Origin: Gemmatimonadota bacterium
GTDB taxonomy: Bacteria > 4572-55 > J002
Reading direction: 5' to 3'
DNA: 64,000 nucleotides
NCBI GenBank assembly: GCA_003697105.1
Contig: RFFQ01000146.1
Span: forward strand, 28,020-92,019
Made by a program: the position numbers and the translations under genes. The notes under the pieces were generated by a model, which had not been told where the DNA came from, did not search any database, and worked only from the letters and a program-made list of their open reading frames with translations. Of this stretch, positions 35,565 to 43,435 are shown piece after piece; within the stretch, counting starts at the first letter, position 1; each line of letters begins with the position of its first letter.

Positions 35565-35578
35565 GGAGAAGTACACCG

Positions 35579-36262
35579 ATGAACGAAGAATTCCAACACA
35601 CAACGGATGCCATCCACCTAGAAACGGCGAAAAAACAACGTAAACCCAAAAGTAAATTTCGGGAGTATGTGGAGGCGATTCTCATTGCCGTAATTGTTGC
35701 CACGTTGATCCGCACGAGCGTCGTTGAAGCTTACCGGATCCCTTCTGGGTCCATGGAAGATACCTTGCTGGTGGGCGATTTTCTGTTTGTCAATAAATTT
35801 ATTTACGGCGCGCGGCTACCCTTTATCGATAAACCCATTTTACCAGCAATCCGCGACCCCCAACCGGGGGATATTCTGGTGTTTAAATATCCAGAAGACC
35901 TCAAACGGAATTTCATTAAACGGTGTATTGCCGTGGAAGGGCAGACGGTAGAAATTCGCAATAAAGTGGTTTATGTGGATGGCCAACCCCTTGAAGAACC
36001 CTATACCAAATTTCTTTATCCTCACCAAACTCACGGCGTACCGCGTGATAATTTTGGTCCCGTTACGATCCCTAAAGGGCAGTTGTTCATGATGGGTGAT
36101 AATCGGGATAATAGTCAGGATAGCCGGTATTGGGGGTTGCTAGACCGCGATCTGGTCAAAGGTGAAGCGTTTATGGTCTATTGGTCATTCAATTATGATG
36201 TGCCTTTGTGGGACATCGGGCACAAGATTCGGTGGGACCGGATCGGGCATCTCATCCAATAA
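35579..36262 (+). CDS. lepB: Signal peptidase I
   Basis: Cleaves signal peptides of exported proteins at the outer face of the inner membrane. 227 residues with one membrane span (about 31-50) and a Ser/Lys dyad: S58 in IPSGSMEDTLLVGD and K114 in RNFIKRCIAVEG. The GDNRDNSQDSRYWG box is also present. AAGGAG precedes the ATG. It probably shares a transcript with the TolC-family gene and ends at the terminator at 36323. Confidence 0.97.
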   Translation: MNEEFQHTTDAIHLETAKKQRKPKSKFREYVEAILIAVIVATLIRTSVVEAYRIPSGSMEDTLLVGDFLFVNKFIYGARLPFIDKPILPAIRDPQPGDILVFKYPEDLKRNFIKRCIAVEGQTVEIRNKVVYVDGQPLEEPYTKFLYPHQTHGVPRDNFGPVTIPKGQLFMMGDNRDNSQDSRYWGLLDRDLVKGEAFMVYWSFNYDVPLWDIGHKIRWDRIGHLIQ

Positions 36263-36322
36263 CGGCTTTTCACCGTGGGGTGTTTGAGTGCCCCGCGTGA
36301 CTGAACAATGCCACGTGTTCTT

Positions 36323-36357
36323 AACCCTTAGGGATTCCAAGACCCTAAGGGTTTTAT
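36323..36357. terminator. Bidirectional intrinsic terminator
   Basis: An 11-base stem (36323-36333 with 36343-36353, AACCCTTAGGG) with a T-rich end lies between the convergent lepB and AlbA_2 genes. Confidence 0.88.
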
Positions 36358-36359
36358 GT

Positions 36360-37595
36360 TTAGCGAAACCGTTTTTTGATGTATTCCAACGCCTCTTTGG
36401 TATTTAATTTTTGTGTGTTGTTACCGGTTCGGACGAAAAAGGCTTGATTGAGACTATCCACAAACACCGGTTTATCCCCCCGTTGAATGTGAATCGCGCA
36501 GACATCCTGATCTTCTACCGAAATAAATGAAATGTCCACGTACCGGAACGAATCTTTGCCTAAATAATGTGAAATAAGGGATGTTAGGTGAAGTTCGTAG
36601 CCATCTAGGTTTTGTTTACGCACCGTTTTGTAATCCTGCTGGATTCCTACCACATTTTGGTGATCATCGACCCCGATAAAAAGAATTCCACCTTCGGCAT
36701 TCATAAAACCGGCGATAGTTTTGATGACCGCCATTTCTAAATCTTTGTTGATTCGCTTATTCTCTCGATCCCACCGGGCGGAGGATTTAAATTCTACGTG
36801 TTGGCTTTCGGCACGTGACATTAGGCTTTTGGTCAATGTCAGTTTTGCTTTCATCTTCAGTATATCTTCTTCATGGAGGAATGTCCGAATGGTAGAGCGG
36901 ATGTTTGCCGCCCGGTACAAACAGGCAACTCCCCCAAATAAAAGATATTGCGCCAAATACCACGCCGATAAAAATTGCCAGTGAAATTTCCGGTTCTTAA
37001 CATGTTGAATATGCTGATCGAACCATTCCAACCCCATGATATCCTTAAAAATATGTTGTAGATAGTGGTAGCCCTCAGGACTCTTGATAAAGAAGGGCCA
37101 TAATCCGGTAAAAAGCAGCCCGCAATACGCCCCTAAGATCAGCGAGACATACGGTGGAAACGGCATGAACACCATACCGAAAAAGACAAGAATAATGTAC
37201 ACCACCCCATACCGGTTAAAATCGATGCAAAAATTAATCACATCTTTTGAAACTCCCCAGGTGGCTATGGCAAAAATCGTAATCAAGAGGAGGTAATAAT
37301 CGTATTGGGTTGTTTTAGACCCCCACCGAAACAGAGCCACGCCCCCGATAAAGACCAACAACACCAGCACACTTTTAATCAAATTCAACATATCAATGTT
37401 AGAAAAGGGGCTGATCACTACGATAAACAAGCTGATTAAGCTTGTTAGCGTGAGGAGTAAGAGCAAGGCAGGGGTAGCTTGATTGCGGAGGGCATTATGG
37501 AGTTTGGGATCAAGCTTTTGGAGATTGGGAAATAGGAAGGCTTTGATTTCTGTTGCAGTCCATTGTGCGGGAAAACGACCCGACTGATTTCGCAT
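36360..37595 (-). CDS. Membrane-bound AlbA_2 (Schlafen-like) protein
   Basis: A 411-residue protein with about six hydrophobic spans in residues 40-245 and a cytoplasmic C-terminal AlbA_2 domain (about 262-411). The domain shows the usual ESQHVEFKSS start, then IAGFMNAEGGILFIGVDD, a VDIS..SVED strand, and FVRTGNNTQKLNTKEALEYI at the end. AlbA_2 domains are predicted nucleic-acid or NTP-binding modules; the membrane form is of unknown function. GAGGTGA lies before the ATG. It follows the DtxR-type regulator by 29 bases and is probably cotranscribed, so it may be a target of that regulator. Confidence 0.85.
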   Translation of the reverse strand: MRNQSGRFPAQWTATEIKAFLFPNLQKLDPKLHNALRNQATPALLLLLTLTSLISLFIVVISPFSNIDMLNLIKSVLVLLVFIGGVALFRWGSKTTQYDYYLLLITIFAIATWGVSKDVINFCIDFNRYGVVYIILVFFGMVFMPFPPYVSLILGAYCGLLFTGLWPFFIKSPEGYHYLQHIFKDIMGLEWFDQHIQHVKNRKFHWQFLSAWYLAQYLLFGGVACLYRAANIRSTIRTFLHEEDILKMKAKLTLTKSLMSRAESQHVEFKSSARWDRENKRINKDLEMAVIKTIAGFMNAEGGILFIGVDDHQNVVGIQQDYKTVRKQNLDGYELHLTSLISHYLGKDSFRYVDISFISVEDQDVCAIHIQRGDKPVFVDSLNQAFFVRTGNNTQKLNTKEALEYIKKRFR

Positions 37596-37624
37596 AAGAA
37601 TTCATCACCTCTAGCAATTAGGAC

Positions 37625-38284
37625 TCACCTCGGGTGAATATTTACAAAAATGTGATTCATCACCGTGTTACCGAGCGAGTGTTCCACGCCGTCAACTTCC
37701 ACCACCATGGGGCCTTCAAAGGGTGCCCGAGATTTGATCTGGATTTCTGTATGGGGGACAAGACCTATGGATTCTAAATACCGTAGCAATTCTGGGTTGG
37801 TGTCGCTGACACGCACGATCCGTGCCGATTGTCCGGGCTGGGCATGTGCTAGCAACCGTCCATGTTGGTCTTCAATGGTACCATCCGCCGTTGGAATTGG
37901 GTCACCATGCGGGTCTATTCGGGGATAGCCCAGCAATTTATCAAGCCGTTGCACCAATTCTGTGGAGGGCAAATGCTCCAAATCTTCGGCTTCTTCGTGG
38001 ACCTGATGCAACGGAAAATCCAAGTATTCAACCAAAAACACTTCCCACAGCCGGTGTTTACGGAGGACATTCAGCGCCAATCCCCGCCCTTCTGGGGTGA
38101 GTTCCACACCGCGATACGGGGTATAGTGCAGGTAGCCACGCTCGGAAAGTTTTTTGATCATATCGGTGACGGACGCGGCAGAAACGTCCATCCGCTGGGC
38201 AATGGCGGAAGTGGTCACCTGATCCGTATGTTCCTGCAATTGGTAGATATGTTTCAGATAATCTTCGATTGTTTTGGTGGACAT
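37625..38284 (-). CDS. DtxR/MntR-family metal-dependent transcriptional regulator
   Basis: A 219-residue repressor. A winged helix-turn-helix (about 4-65, TTSAIAQRMDVSAASVTDMIKKL), a dimerisation domain with the metal residues D8, H77, E100, E103 and H104 in MntR-like positions, and a C-terminal SH3/FeoA-like domain (about 145-219). Residue 8 is Asp as in manganese sensors, while position 11 is Lys instead of Glu, so the metal (Mn or Fe) is uncertain. It has its own promoter and a dyad over the -10, suggesting autoregulation. No metal transporter lies nearby. Confidence 0.93.
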   Translation of the reverse strand: MSTKTIEDYLKHIYQLQEHTDQVTTSAIAQRMDVSAASVTDMIKKLSERGYLHYTPYRGVELTPEGRGLALNVLRKHRLWEVFLVEYLDFPLHQVHEEAEDLEHLPSTELVQRLDKLLGYPRIDPHGDPIPTADGTIEDQHGRLLAHAQPGQSARIVRVSDTNPELLRYLESIGLVPHTEIQIKSRAPFEGPMVVEVDGVEHSLGNTVMNHIFVNIHPR

Positions 38285-38318
38285 GCGACACATATATTTA
38301 GTGTGGTAGGACTCAAGG

Positions 38319-38334
38319 TTTAGATGGGGCTAAA
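38319..38334 (-). promoter_or_regulatory. Candidate operator of the DtxR/MntR-type regulator
   Basis: TTTAG-N6-CTAAA dyad, perfect in its 5-base arms, overlapping the -10 box by three bases. Size, symmetry and A/T-rich ends resemble known DtxR/MntR sites. Confidence 0.45.
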
Positions 38335-38360
38335 ATATACTCGTGGGCAGAGCGAGTCAA
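38332..38360 (-). promoter_or_regulatory. Sigma-70-type promoter for the DtxR-type regulator
   Basis: On the minus strand, TTGACT (38360-38355), exactly 17 bases and TATTTT (38337-38332). It would drive the regulator and the AlbA_2 gene. Confidence 0.7.
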
Positions 38361-38374
38361 GCGAAATAGATGTG

Positions 38375-40009
38375 TTATAACTCTTCACGCTTGACCTGAA
38401 AATTAAGTTGCTCGATTTCCTGTGCATAACGGCGCAGTTGTTGTAGCATCTCTTCTACAGAATCGCTGGTTTGCAACACGCTTTCATACACGTGGGTCAA
38501 CTCCACATTGTTACGCAGGGTATCCTGAAACTGCCCAAAATCCAACTGGACGGTGTCAAAAATATCATGTGCTTGTTCCACCACGGATCGTAAATCCTGT
38601 TCCGCACGTTTAATTTTTTGCAGAATATCTGCTGTGGAATTACTGATTTTCACAATCGAATTGATCATGGAATCCAGCGCAATGCGAGCACTCCGGGAAA
38701 TCTCACGAGCTACGGCGACCTTTTGCGCATTAAAATTCATGGCTTCAGAGAAGTCGCTAATTCGATCCCGGATTTCCCGAATCGCTTTTTCAACTTCATC
38801 TGCCGCGTTTCCGCTGGCGGTGGCTAATTTTTTCACTTCTTCCGCCACAACGGCAAAGCCACGTCCTTCTACACCGGCACGGGAGGCTTCAATAGAGGCA
38901 TTTAAGGAGAGTAAAGCCGTTTTACGGGCTATTTTTTTTATAATATTGACAAACTCATCAACATCACCCATCGAATCGATCAGCTCGGAAGACATATCCA
39001 GCGAAATCTCGACCGCTCCGGAAATATCCAGCAAATATTCGCTTGCTTTCGCCACTTCAGCCCTGTTTTGGTTGGCAATTTGGCTGGCAGTGCCGCCATC
39101 CTGAGCAATCGACTCTGAAATGGAGAGGATATGTTTCATGGATTCCACGGTCATATTGAGGGAGTGACTAATTTCCTGAATGTGGTTCGACTTTTCTTCG
39201 TTGGTCATGGTGAGCGCTACCATCCGCTGAGTAATCCGGGCGGTGTTTTCAGAGACTTCTTCGCTCATATACCGGATTTTTTGGAGTTCGGTAATCACTT
39301 GATCCACCTGATCAATCGTCGTATCGGCTAATTTGGCAATTTTTTTCGTCAATATCTGTTTTTCGCGTTCTTGTGCCTTCTGGTCTGCTGCACGGCGATT
39401 GAGATAAATCAGCAACTGGTGTACTGCAGTTGAAGCCAATGCCACCACAATCAAACTACTAGCAACTACTGCCCCAGCAGAATGGGTCAAATATCCCGCA
39501 TAGCCCGCTATGGAGACTGACACGCTCAACGTGATAAAAAAACTACCCACTAAAATTGATTCCGTAGGTACCAAAGAAAGAAAATCGGTTGTCTCTCGAT
39601 TTTGAATCCACCAAATCCGAATCCCACCCAACAACAGGATCAGGGGCAACCCAAAAAATATCACCGATGCCCACGGGTATGAGTGAATTTTCAGCCAATG
39701 TCCTAACCCGATCAGTGCCACTAACATCACCACGTTGATGCTAAAACACGCATATTGATATTTCCAAAACCGGTCGGTTGTTATGCCTTTTGTGCTCAAA
39801 AATCGTCGTGTGAAGTGATAGTCAATAAGCCCATTTAAAACCAGCGCCACACTTCCCAACAGTGCCGAAGCAAACGTTATGGGAAATCGATCTTGAATCC
39901 AGATGGCGGAAACTATCGCACAGACGAGTGCTACCAGCGTTGTACTCCAAATGGACAGATACGGTGCGACATAACGCCTCAAAAATAGTTGGGTATCGAT
40001 AGATTTCAT
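38375..40009 (-). CDS. Methyl-accepting-chemotaxis-like membrane protein
   Basis: A 544-residue protein with about six N-terminal membrane spans (about 15-210) and a long cytoplasmic helical domain. The tip carries the chemoreceptor hairpin signature IARKTALLSLNASIEASRAG, then GRGFAVVAEEVKKLA (about 365-400). There is no HAMP domain and no large periplasmic sensor, so the signal is likely sensed in or near the membrane. No che genes are nearby. ATG at 40007-40009 is chosen because GGAG precedes it; a TTG 18 bases upstream would overlap the previous gene. It follows the SPOR-ATPase gene by 4 bases, so the two are coexpressed. Confidence 0.88.
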   Translation of the reverse strand: MKSIDTQLFLRRYVAPYLSIWSTTLVALVCAIVSAIWIQDRFPITFASALLGSVALVLNGLIDYHFTRRFLSTKGITTDRFWKYQYACFSINVVMLVALIGLGHWLKIHSYPWASVIFFGLPLILLLGGIRIWWIQNRETTDFLSLVPTESILVGSFFITLSVSVSIAGYAGYLTHSAGAVVASSLIVVALASTAVHQLLIYLNRRAADQKAQEREKQILTKKIAKLADTTIDQVDQVITELQKIRYMSEEVSENTARITQRMVALTMTNEEKSNHIQEISHSLNMTVESMKHILSISESIAQDGGTASQIANQNRAEVAKASEYLLDISGAVEISLDMSSELIDSMGDVDEFVNIIKKIARKTALLSLNASIEASRAGVEGRGFAVVAEEVKKLATASGNAADEVEKAIREIRDRISDFSEAMNFNAQKVAVAREISRSARIALDSMINSIVKISNSTADILQKIKRAEQDLRSVVEQAHDIFDTVQLDFGQFQDTLRNNVELTHVYESVLQTSDSVEEMLQQLRRYAQEIEQLNFQVKREEL

Positions 40010-40013
40010 CGGG

Positions 40014-41603
40014 TTATCGCTCCACAATCGTGTTGGTGATGCCCTCCCGGGTCAGGCGTTGGCTTAATGCCGCGCAGTCCAACGTATCTTCGAATGCGCC
40101 GACAAATACTCCGTATGTCGCTGTTCCCTGCTTGGGCTGGGTTTTCAGGACATACGGGGCATAATTTTCTGGAATCGACTGGCGAAACCGCTCCGCATCT
40201 GCTTTCGAGGTAAATCCTCCGAGCCAGAGAGCGTATGGCAACCGAACATAAGAGGCATAATTATCAGGAGTTTGCCGCTTTAATTGTTCCGCTACGACTT
40301 TGGCAGAATCTTCCGTTGGGAAGCCACTTACCACCACGCGATACCAGATCGTATCCGAAACCTTCGCCGGGATGAAAAAGGCTTCGTAGCCGTTTTGGCG
40401 GAGTTGCTTGACATAATTGAGGGCAAGCTCACGTTGTTGAAAAGACTCCGTGTGTACGGAATACGGATGGGTCGAGACAAAAGGGGATTCCACTGCCGGA
40501 AATTCCATTATCGTCGCATCTGAAGCGGTCTCTGGTTCAGAAGATATGCTTTCGGGAGTTTCTGGCGGCTCCGTTTCCGCCGGTTCCACACGAGGCGGTG
40601 GTGGCGGCGTTACCGCTGGGGCTTCTGTTGAGGGTTGGGTCCAATTCGTGTATTGGTGTGCCACAAATTGAATCAATGGTTGGCGGAACCAACTCCCGAC
40701 GGCGATCAGGAAAAACAACGTGAGTAGCGTGAATATTAAAGCCGCCGGAATATGCGGGAACCGCCATGAAGGCGAAGACGCCCGTCCGGTGAACGGCGTT
40801 TTTTTGAGGTCATCCAAATGGATAAAACGAGTGAATGATGTTATCGAGGTATTCTCCAGCATGTCTTCATTCACTCCATTTGCAATAACGCCAATCATAA
40901 TAGGTTTGTCAATTTGGGTATATGTTTTAACCAATTGGGAAAACTCTTTTAACGAGGTCACATTCGGGTTGTAAACACAGAGCACTAAATCCACATTATC
41001 AATCAGTTTCAGAATGTCTTCAGCGAAATTTTCGCTGGCACACATATCAAAAATGATCATGTTGGCGCGTGATTCCAGCGTTTTTAGTACCCGTCCGGCA
41101 TTAGACCGGCGAAACAGACTCGGTGGGTGAATGCAATTTGCACCGGCGGGGATTAAAAAAATTTTGTCAATGGGTGTTTTTTGCACAACGGTTTTGGGAT
41201 CCGCATTATACATAATGACGTCCACGAATCCTTCTGTGTTGGGTATATCAAAAAACAATTGAAGCTCGGGCTTGCGAACATCCCCATCAATGAGTAACAC
41301 CCGTTGTCCTTGTTTCGCAAAGGCGAGGGAAAGTGCCGTACATAGGGTTGATTTGCCTTCGTTTGCATGAACGCTAGTGACCAATATTTTTTTAATTTTT
41401 TTATCTTTTAATCGAATTTGTTGGGCAATTTTGGTGGTGTCTTCGCGTAGGGCATGCTCAATCTGGGAAACGTTCGGCGGTGTGCCGTTGGTATGCAACT
41501 GCGTCTTATCCGTCAGCACCCCAAATACAGGAACGTCTTTGGGTACACGTTGCTCAATTTCATGCACAATACGATGGGTGATGGATTCCGCAGGCTTGGG
41601 CAT
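40014..41603 (-). CDS. CpsD/ParA-like P-loop ATPase joined to periplasmic SPOR-like repeats
   Basis: A 529-residue fusion. Residues about 45-275 resemble BY-kinase/CpsD-like ATPases: deviant Walker A SVHANEGKST (K84) and Walker A' LLIDGDVRKPEL (D106, D108). One membrane span (about 284-306) and a proline-rich linker lead to two SPOR-like repeats (about 375-440 and 445-529; YSVHTESFQQRELA, then GGFTSKADAERF and YGVFVGAFEDT). SPOR domains bind denuded peptidoglycan at division sites; BY-kinases normally have a Wzz partner instead. No C-terminal tyrosine cluster is seen, so kinase activity is doubtful. ATG 41603 is preferred over a TTG 9 bases upstream. I infer an envelope or division-linked ATPase. 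Confidence 0.85.
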   Translation of the reverse strand: MPKPAESITHRIVHEIEQRVPKDVPVFGVLTDKTQLHTNGTPPNVSQIEHALREDTTKIAQQIRLKDKKIKKILVTSVHANEGKSTLCTALSLAFAKQGQRVLLIDGDVRKPELQLFFDIPNTEGFVDVIMYNADPKTVVQKTPIDKIFLIPAGANCIHPPSLFRRSNAGRVLKTLESRANMIIFDMCASENFAEDILKLIDNVDLVLCVYNPNVTSLKEFSQLVKTYTQIDKPIMIGVIANGVNEDMLENTSITSFTRFIHLDDLKKTPFTGRASSPSWRFPHIPAALIFTLLTLFFLIAVGSWFRQPLIQFVAHQYTNWTQPSTEAPAVTPPPPPRVEPAETEPPETPESISSEPETASDATIMEFPAVESPFVSTHPYSVHTESFQQRELALNYVKQLRQNGYEAFFIPAKVSDTIWYRVVVSGFPTEDSAKVVAEQLKRQTPDNYASYVRLPYALWLGGFTSKADAERFRQSIPENYAPYVLKTQPKQGTATYGVFVGAFEDTLDCAALSQRLTREGITNTIVER

Positions 41604-41619
41604 AGGCTTCAAACTTAGC

Positions 41620-41648
41620 TTGACTTTTCAGGGAGGCTATGATATTAT
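41620..41648 (+). promoter_or_regulatory. Strong sigma-70-type promoter for the GAF histidine kinase
   Basis: TTGACT (41620-41625), exactly 17 bases and TATTAT (41643-41648), leaving a leader of about 125 bases. It starts 17 bases from the divergent SPOR-ATPase gene. Confidence 0.8.
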
Positions 41649-41780
41649 CCTAAGCGTTTACTATCCTGAATCAGATGATGCAAAGACGGTTTAGACGCTT
41701 TATTTACAGGCGTTTCAAAAATGATACTAACATAAATTAAAAACCAACGCAAGTAAAAACTCTCTGACGGGAGACCAGCG

Positions 41781-43307
41781 ATGGCATCGAAAGATGATAA
41801 CCTAGTTGGCAAATTTTTGGGCAAACTCAATAAGCCCTTATTTGATAAAAAAGAGGAAAAAGTGCCGCCGGAAGCCCCTCCGGCCAAGGATGAAACCCCC
41901 GAGCCATCCTCTGCGGCAACACCCCCCCCCAACGCCGAACCTGCCCCTGTAGATTCAAATCCCGCCAATGAACACGAAACCGCTGTTACCGGCGCGGCAG
42001 AATTGTTGCTGGAATTTACCAATATGATCAACTCCTATCTTAATTATGATGACCTCTTACAAGAAGCCCTTCGCCTTATGATCAAGTTGACCGGCGCCCG
42101 GCGCGGATTGATCATGACCTACGATTATAATGTCGGACGTCCTAACTTTGAAGTCGCACAAGATAAACAGGGTAATTCCATTGCGGAGAAAGATTTTCGA
42201 TTCAGCACTAGTGTTGTGGAGCGGGTGATTGAGTCCTATGAACCGGTAGTTATTACCGATATGGAAAAGGACGAAGAACTGGGGGGTGCGCATAGTGTCC
42301 GAATGCTTCAAATTCAGAGCGTGATGTGTGTACCGCTCAAAGCGGTCGTGGCAGATTCCGACAAACCGGAATTGCTGGGATTGGTCTATGTGGACAACAA
42401 TTCGGTCACGAAAATTTTTGAGCAAAAAGATATGGAATTTTTGATGGCATTGGCAAACCAAGCCGGTATTGCCCTCCACAACGCGCGGGTGTACAGCCAA
42501 TTGAAAAAAGCACACCAAGAATTGTTGGAACTCGACCGGATGAAAAACGATTTTGTCACCATCACCACACACGAACTCCATACCCCCTTGACGGCGATTG
42601 TCGGATACTTGGATTTGATCGAAATGATCGATCTTTCCGCAGCACCCAAAATTTTGCAGGAAGGGATTGAAATCATCAAAGAAAGTGTCAACACGCTTTC
42701 GGAAAAAATCCGGGAGATTACCCAGATTACCCAAATTGACTCCAACCGGTTGGAACTCAAACTTCAACCCGTGCCTCTGAAAGATTTTATGCGCACCGTG
42801 TGCCGCCAACTTGCACCATTTGCCAAGCGCCGCCAGCAAAATTTTGTCCTCCAACTGCCAAAATCTTTACCCATTGTCCGCCTAGATCAGGATAAAATCA
42901 CGATTGTTATCACCAACTTGGTGATGAATGCCATCCGGTTTACCCCGGACGAGGGGCAAATTACCGTCCGTGCCATGACCAATTCTCAAGATAGTGATGA
43001 AGTGGTGATCAGCATTTCGGATACCGGAATCGGCATTGCCGAGAAAGATTTTGACCGCATTTTTCAACCGTTTGTGGAATTGGGCGATGTCCTCAGCCAT
43101 CGTTCCGGAACCATTGAATTTTTATCCAGTGGGCAAGGGTTAGGGTTGGCAATTGCCAAAGGAATTGTTGAGTCTCATCAGGGGCGAATCTGGGTGGAAA
43201 GCGAAGTTAAAAAAGGCAGTACCTTCTACTTCACACTCCCCATCAACCCCGTAACCACCATGATTGATGCGAAATCAGTCCTTTATGGCTTAAGTCGTTC
43301 CGCCTAA
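41781..43307 (+). CDS. Cytoplasmic GAF-domain histidine kinase
   Basis: A 508-residue soluble kinase. An N-terminal Pro/Glu-rich disordered stretch (about 20-65) is followed by a GAF domain (about 75-240), a short coil, HisKA with H264 in THELHTPLTAIVGY, and HATPase with NLVMNAIRFTP, DTGIGIAE and GQGLGLAIAKGI. No receiver is fused or adjacent, so its partner is not evident. It has its own promoter and GGGAG before the ATG. Confidence 0.93.
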   Translation: MASKDDNLVGKFLGKLNKPLFDKKEEKVPPEAPPAKDETPEPSSAATPPPNAEPAPVDSNPANEHETAVTGAAELLLEFTNMINSYLNYDDLLQEALRLMIKLTGARRGLIMTYDYNVGRPNFEVAQDKQGNSIAEKDFRFSTSVVERVIESYEPVVITDMEKDEELGGAHSVRMLQIQSVMCVPLKAVVADSDKPELLGLVYVDNNSVTKIFEQKDMEFLMALANQAGIALHNARVYSQLKKAHQELLELDRMKNDFVTITTHELHTPLTAIVGYLDLIEMIDLSAAPKILQEGIEIIKESVNTLSEKIREITQITQIDSNRLELKLQPVPLKDFMRTVCRQLAPFAKRRQQNFVLQLPKSLPIVRLDQDKITIVITNLVMNAIRFTPDEGQITVRAMTNSQDSDEVVISISDTGIGIAEKDFDRIFQPFVELGDVLSHRSGTIEFLSSGQGLGLAIAKGIVESHQGRIWVESEVKKGSTFYFTLPINPVTTMIDAKSVLYGLSRSA

Positions 43308-43352
43308 CCTCCCTTTTTCTCCCTCATGGGAATGAAAATTGCTTTATTCCTT

Positions 43353-43386
43353 AGGTTTCGGGTAAAGACCCCCTTTACTGAAACCT
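43353..43386 (+). terminator. Hairpin between the GAF kinase and the NYN gene
   Basis: AGGTTTC-G-GGTAAAG pairs with CTTTAC-T-GAAACCT over about 13 bases with one mismatch and a C-rich loop. No T run follows, so it may be a weak terminator or a leader structure of the operon that starts at 43436. Confidence 0.45.
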
Positions 43387-43435
43387 GTGATCTTTGAATA
43401 TATTCGACAGTCACCCTTAACTTTAGGAGGTGTAC

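Noticed and set aside
40014..41603. Call as a capsule tyrosine kinase
   Set aside because: No Wzz domain, no tyrosine-rich tail and SPOR-like repeats instead; only the ATPase similarity is kept.
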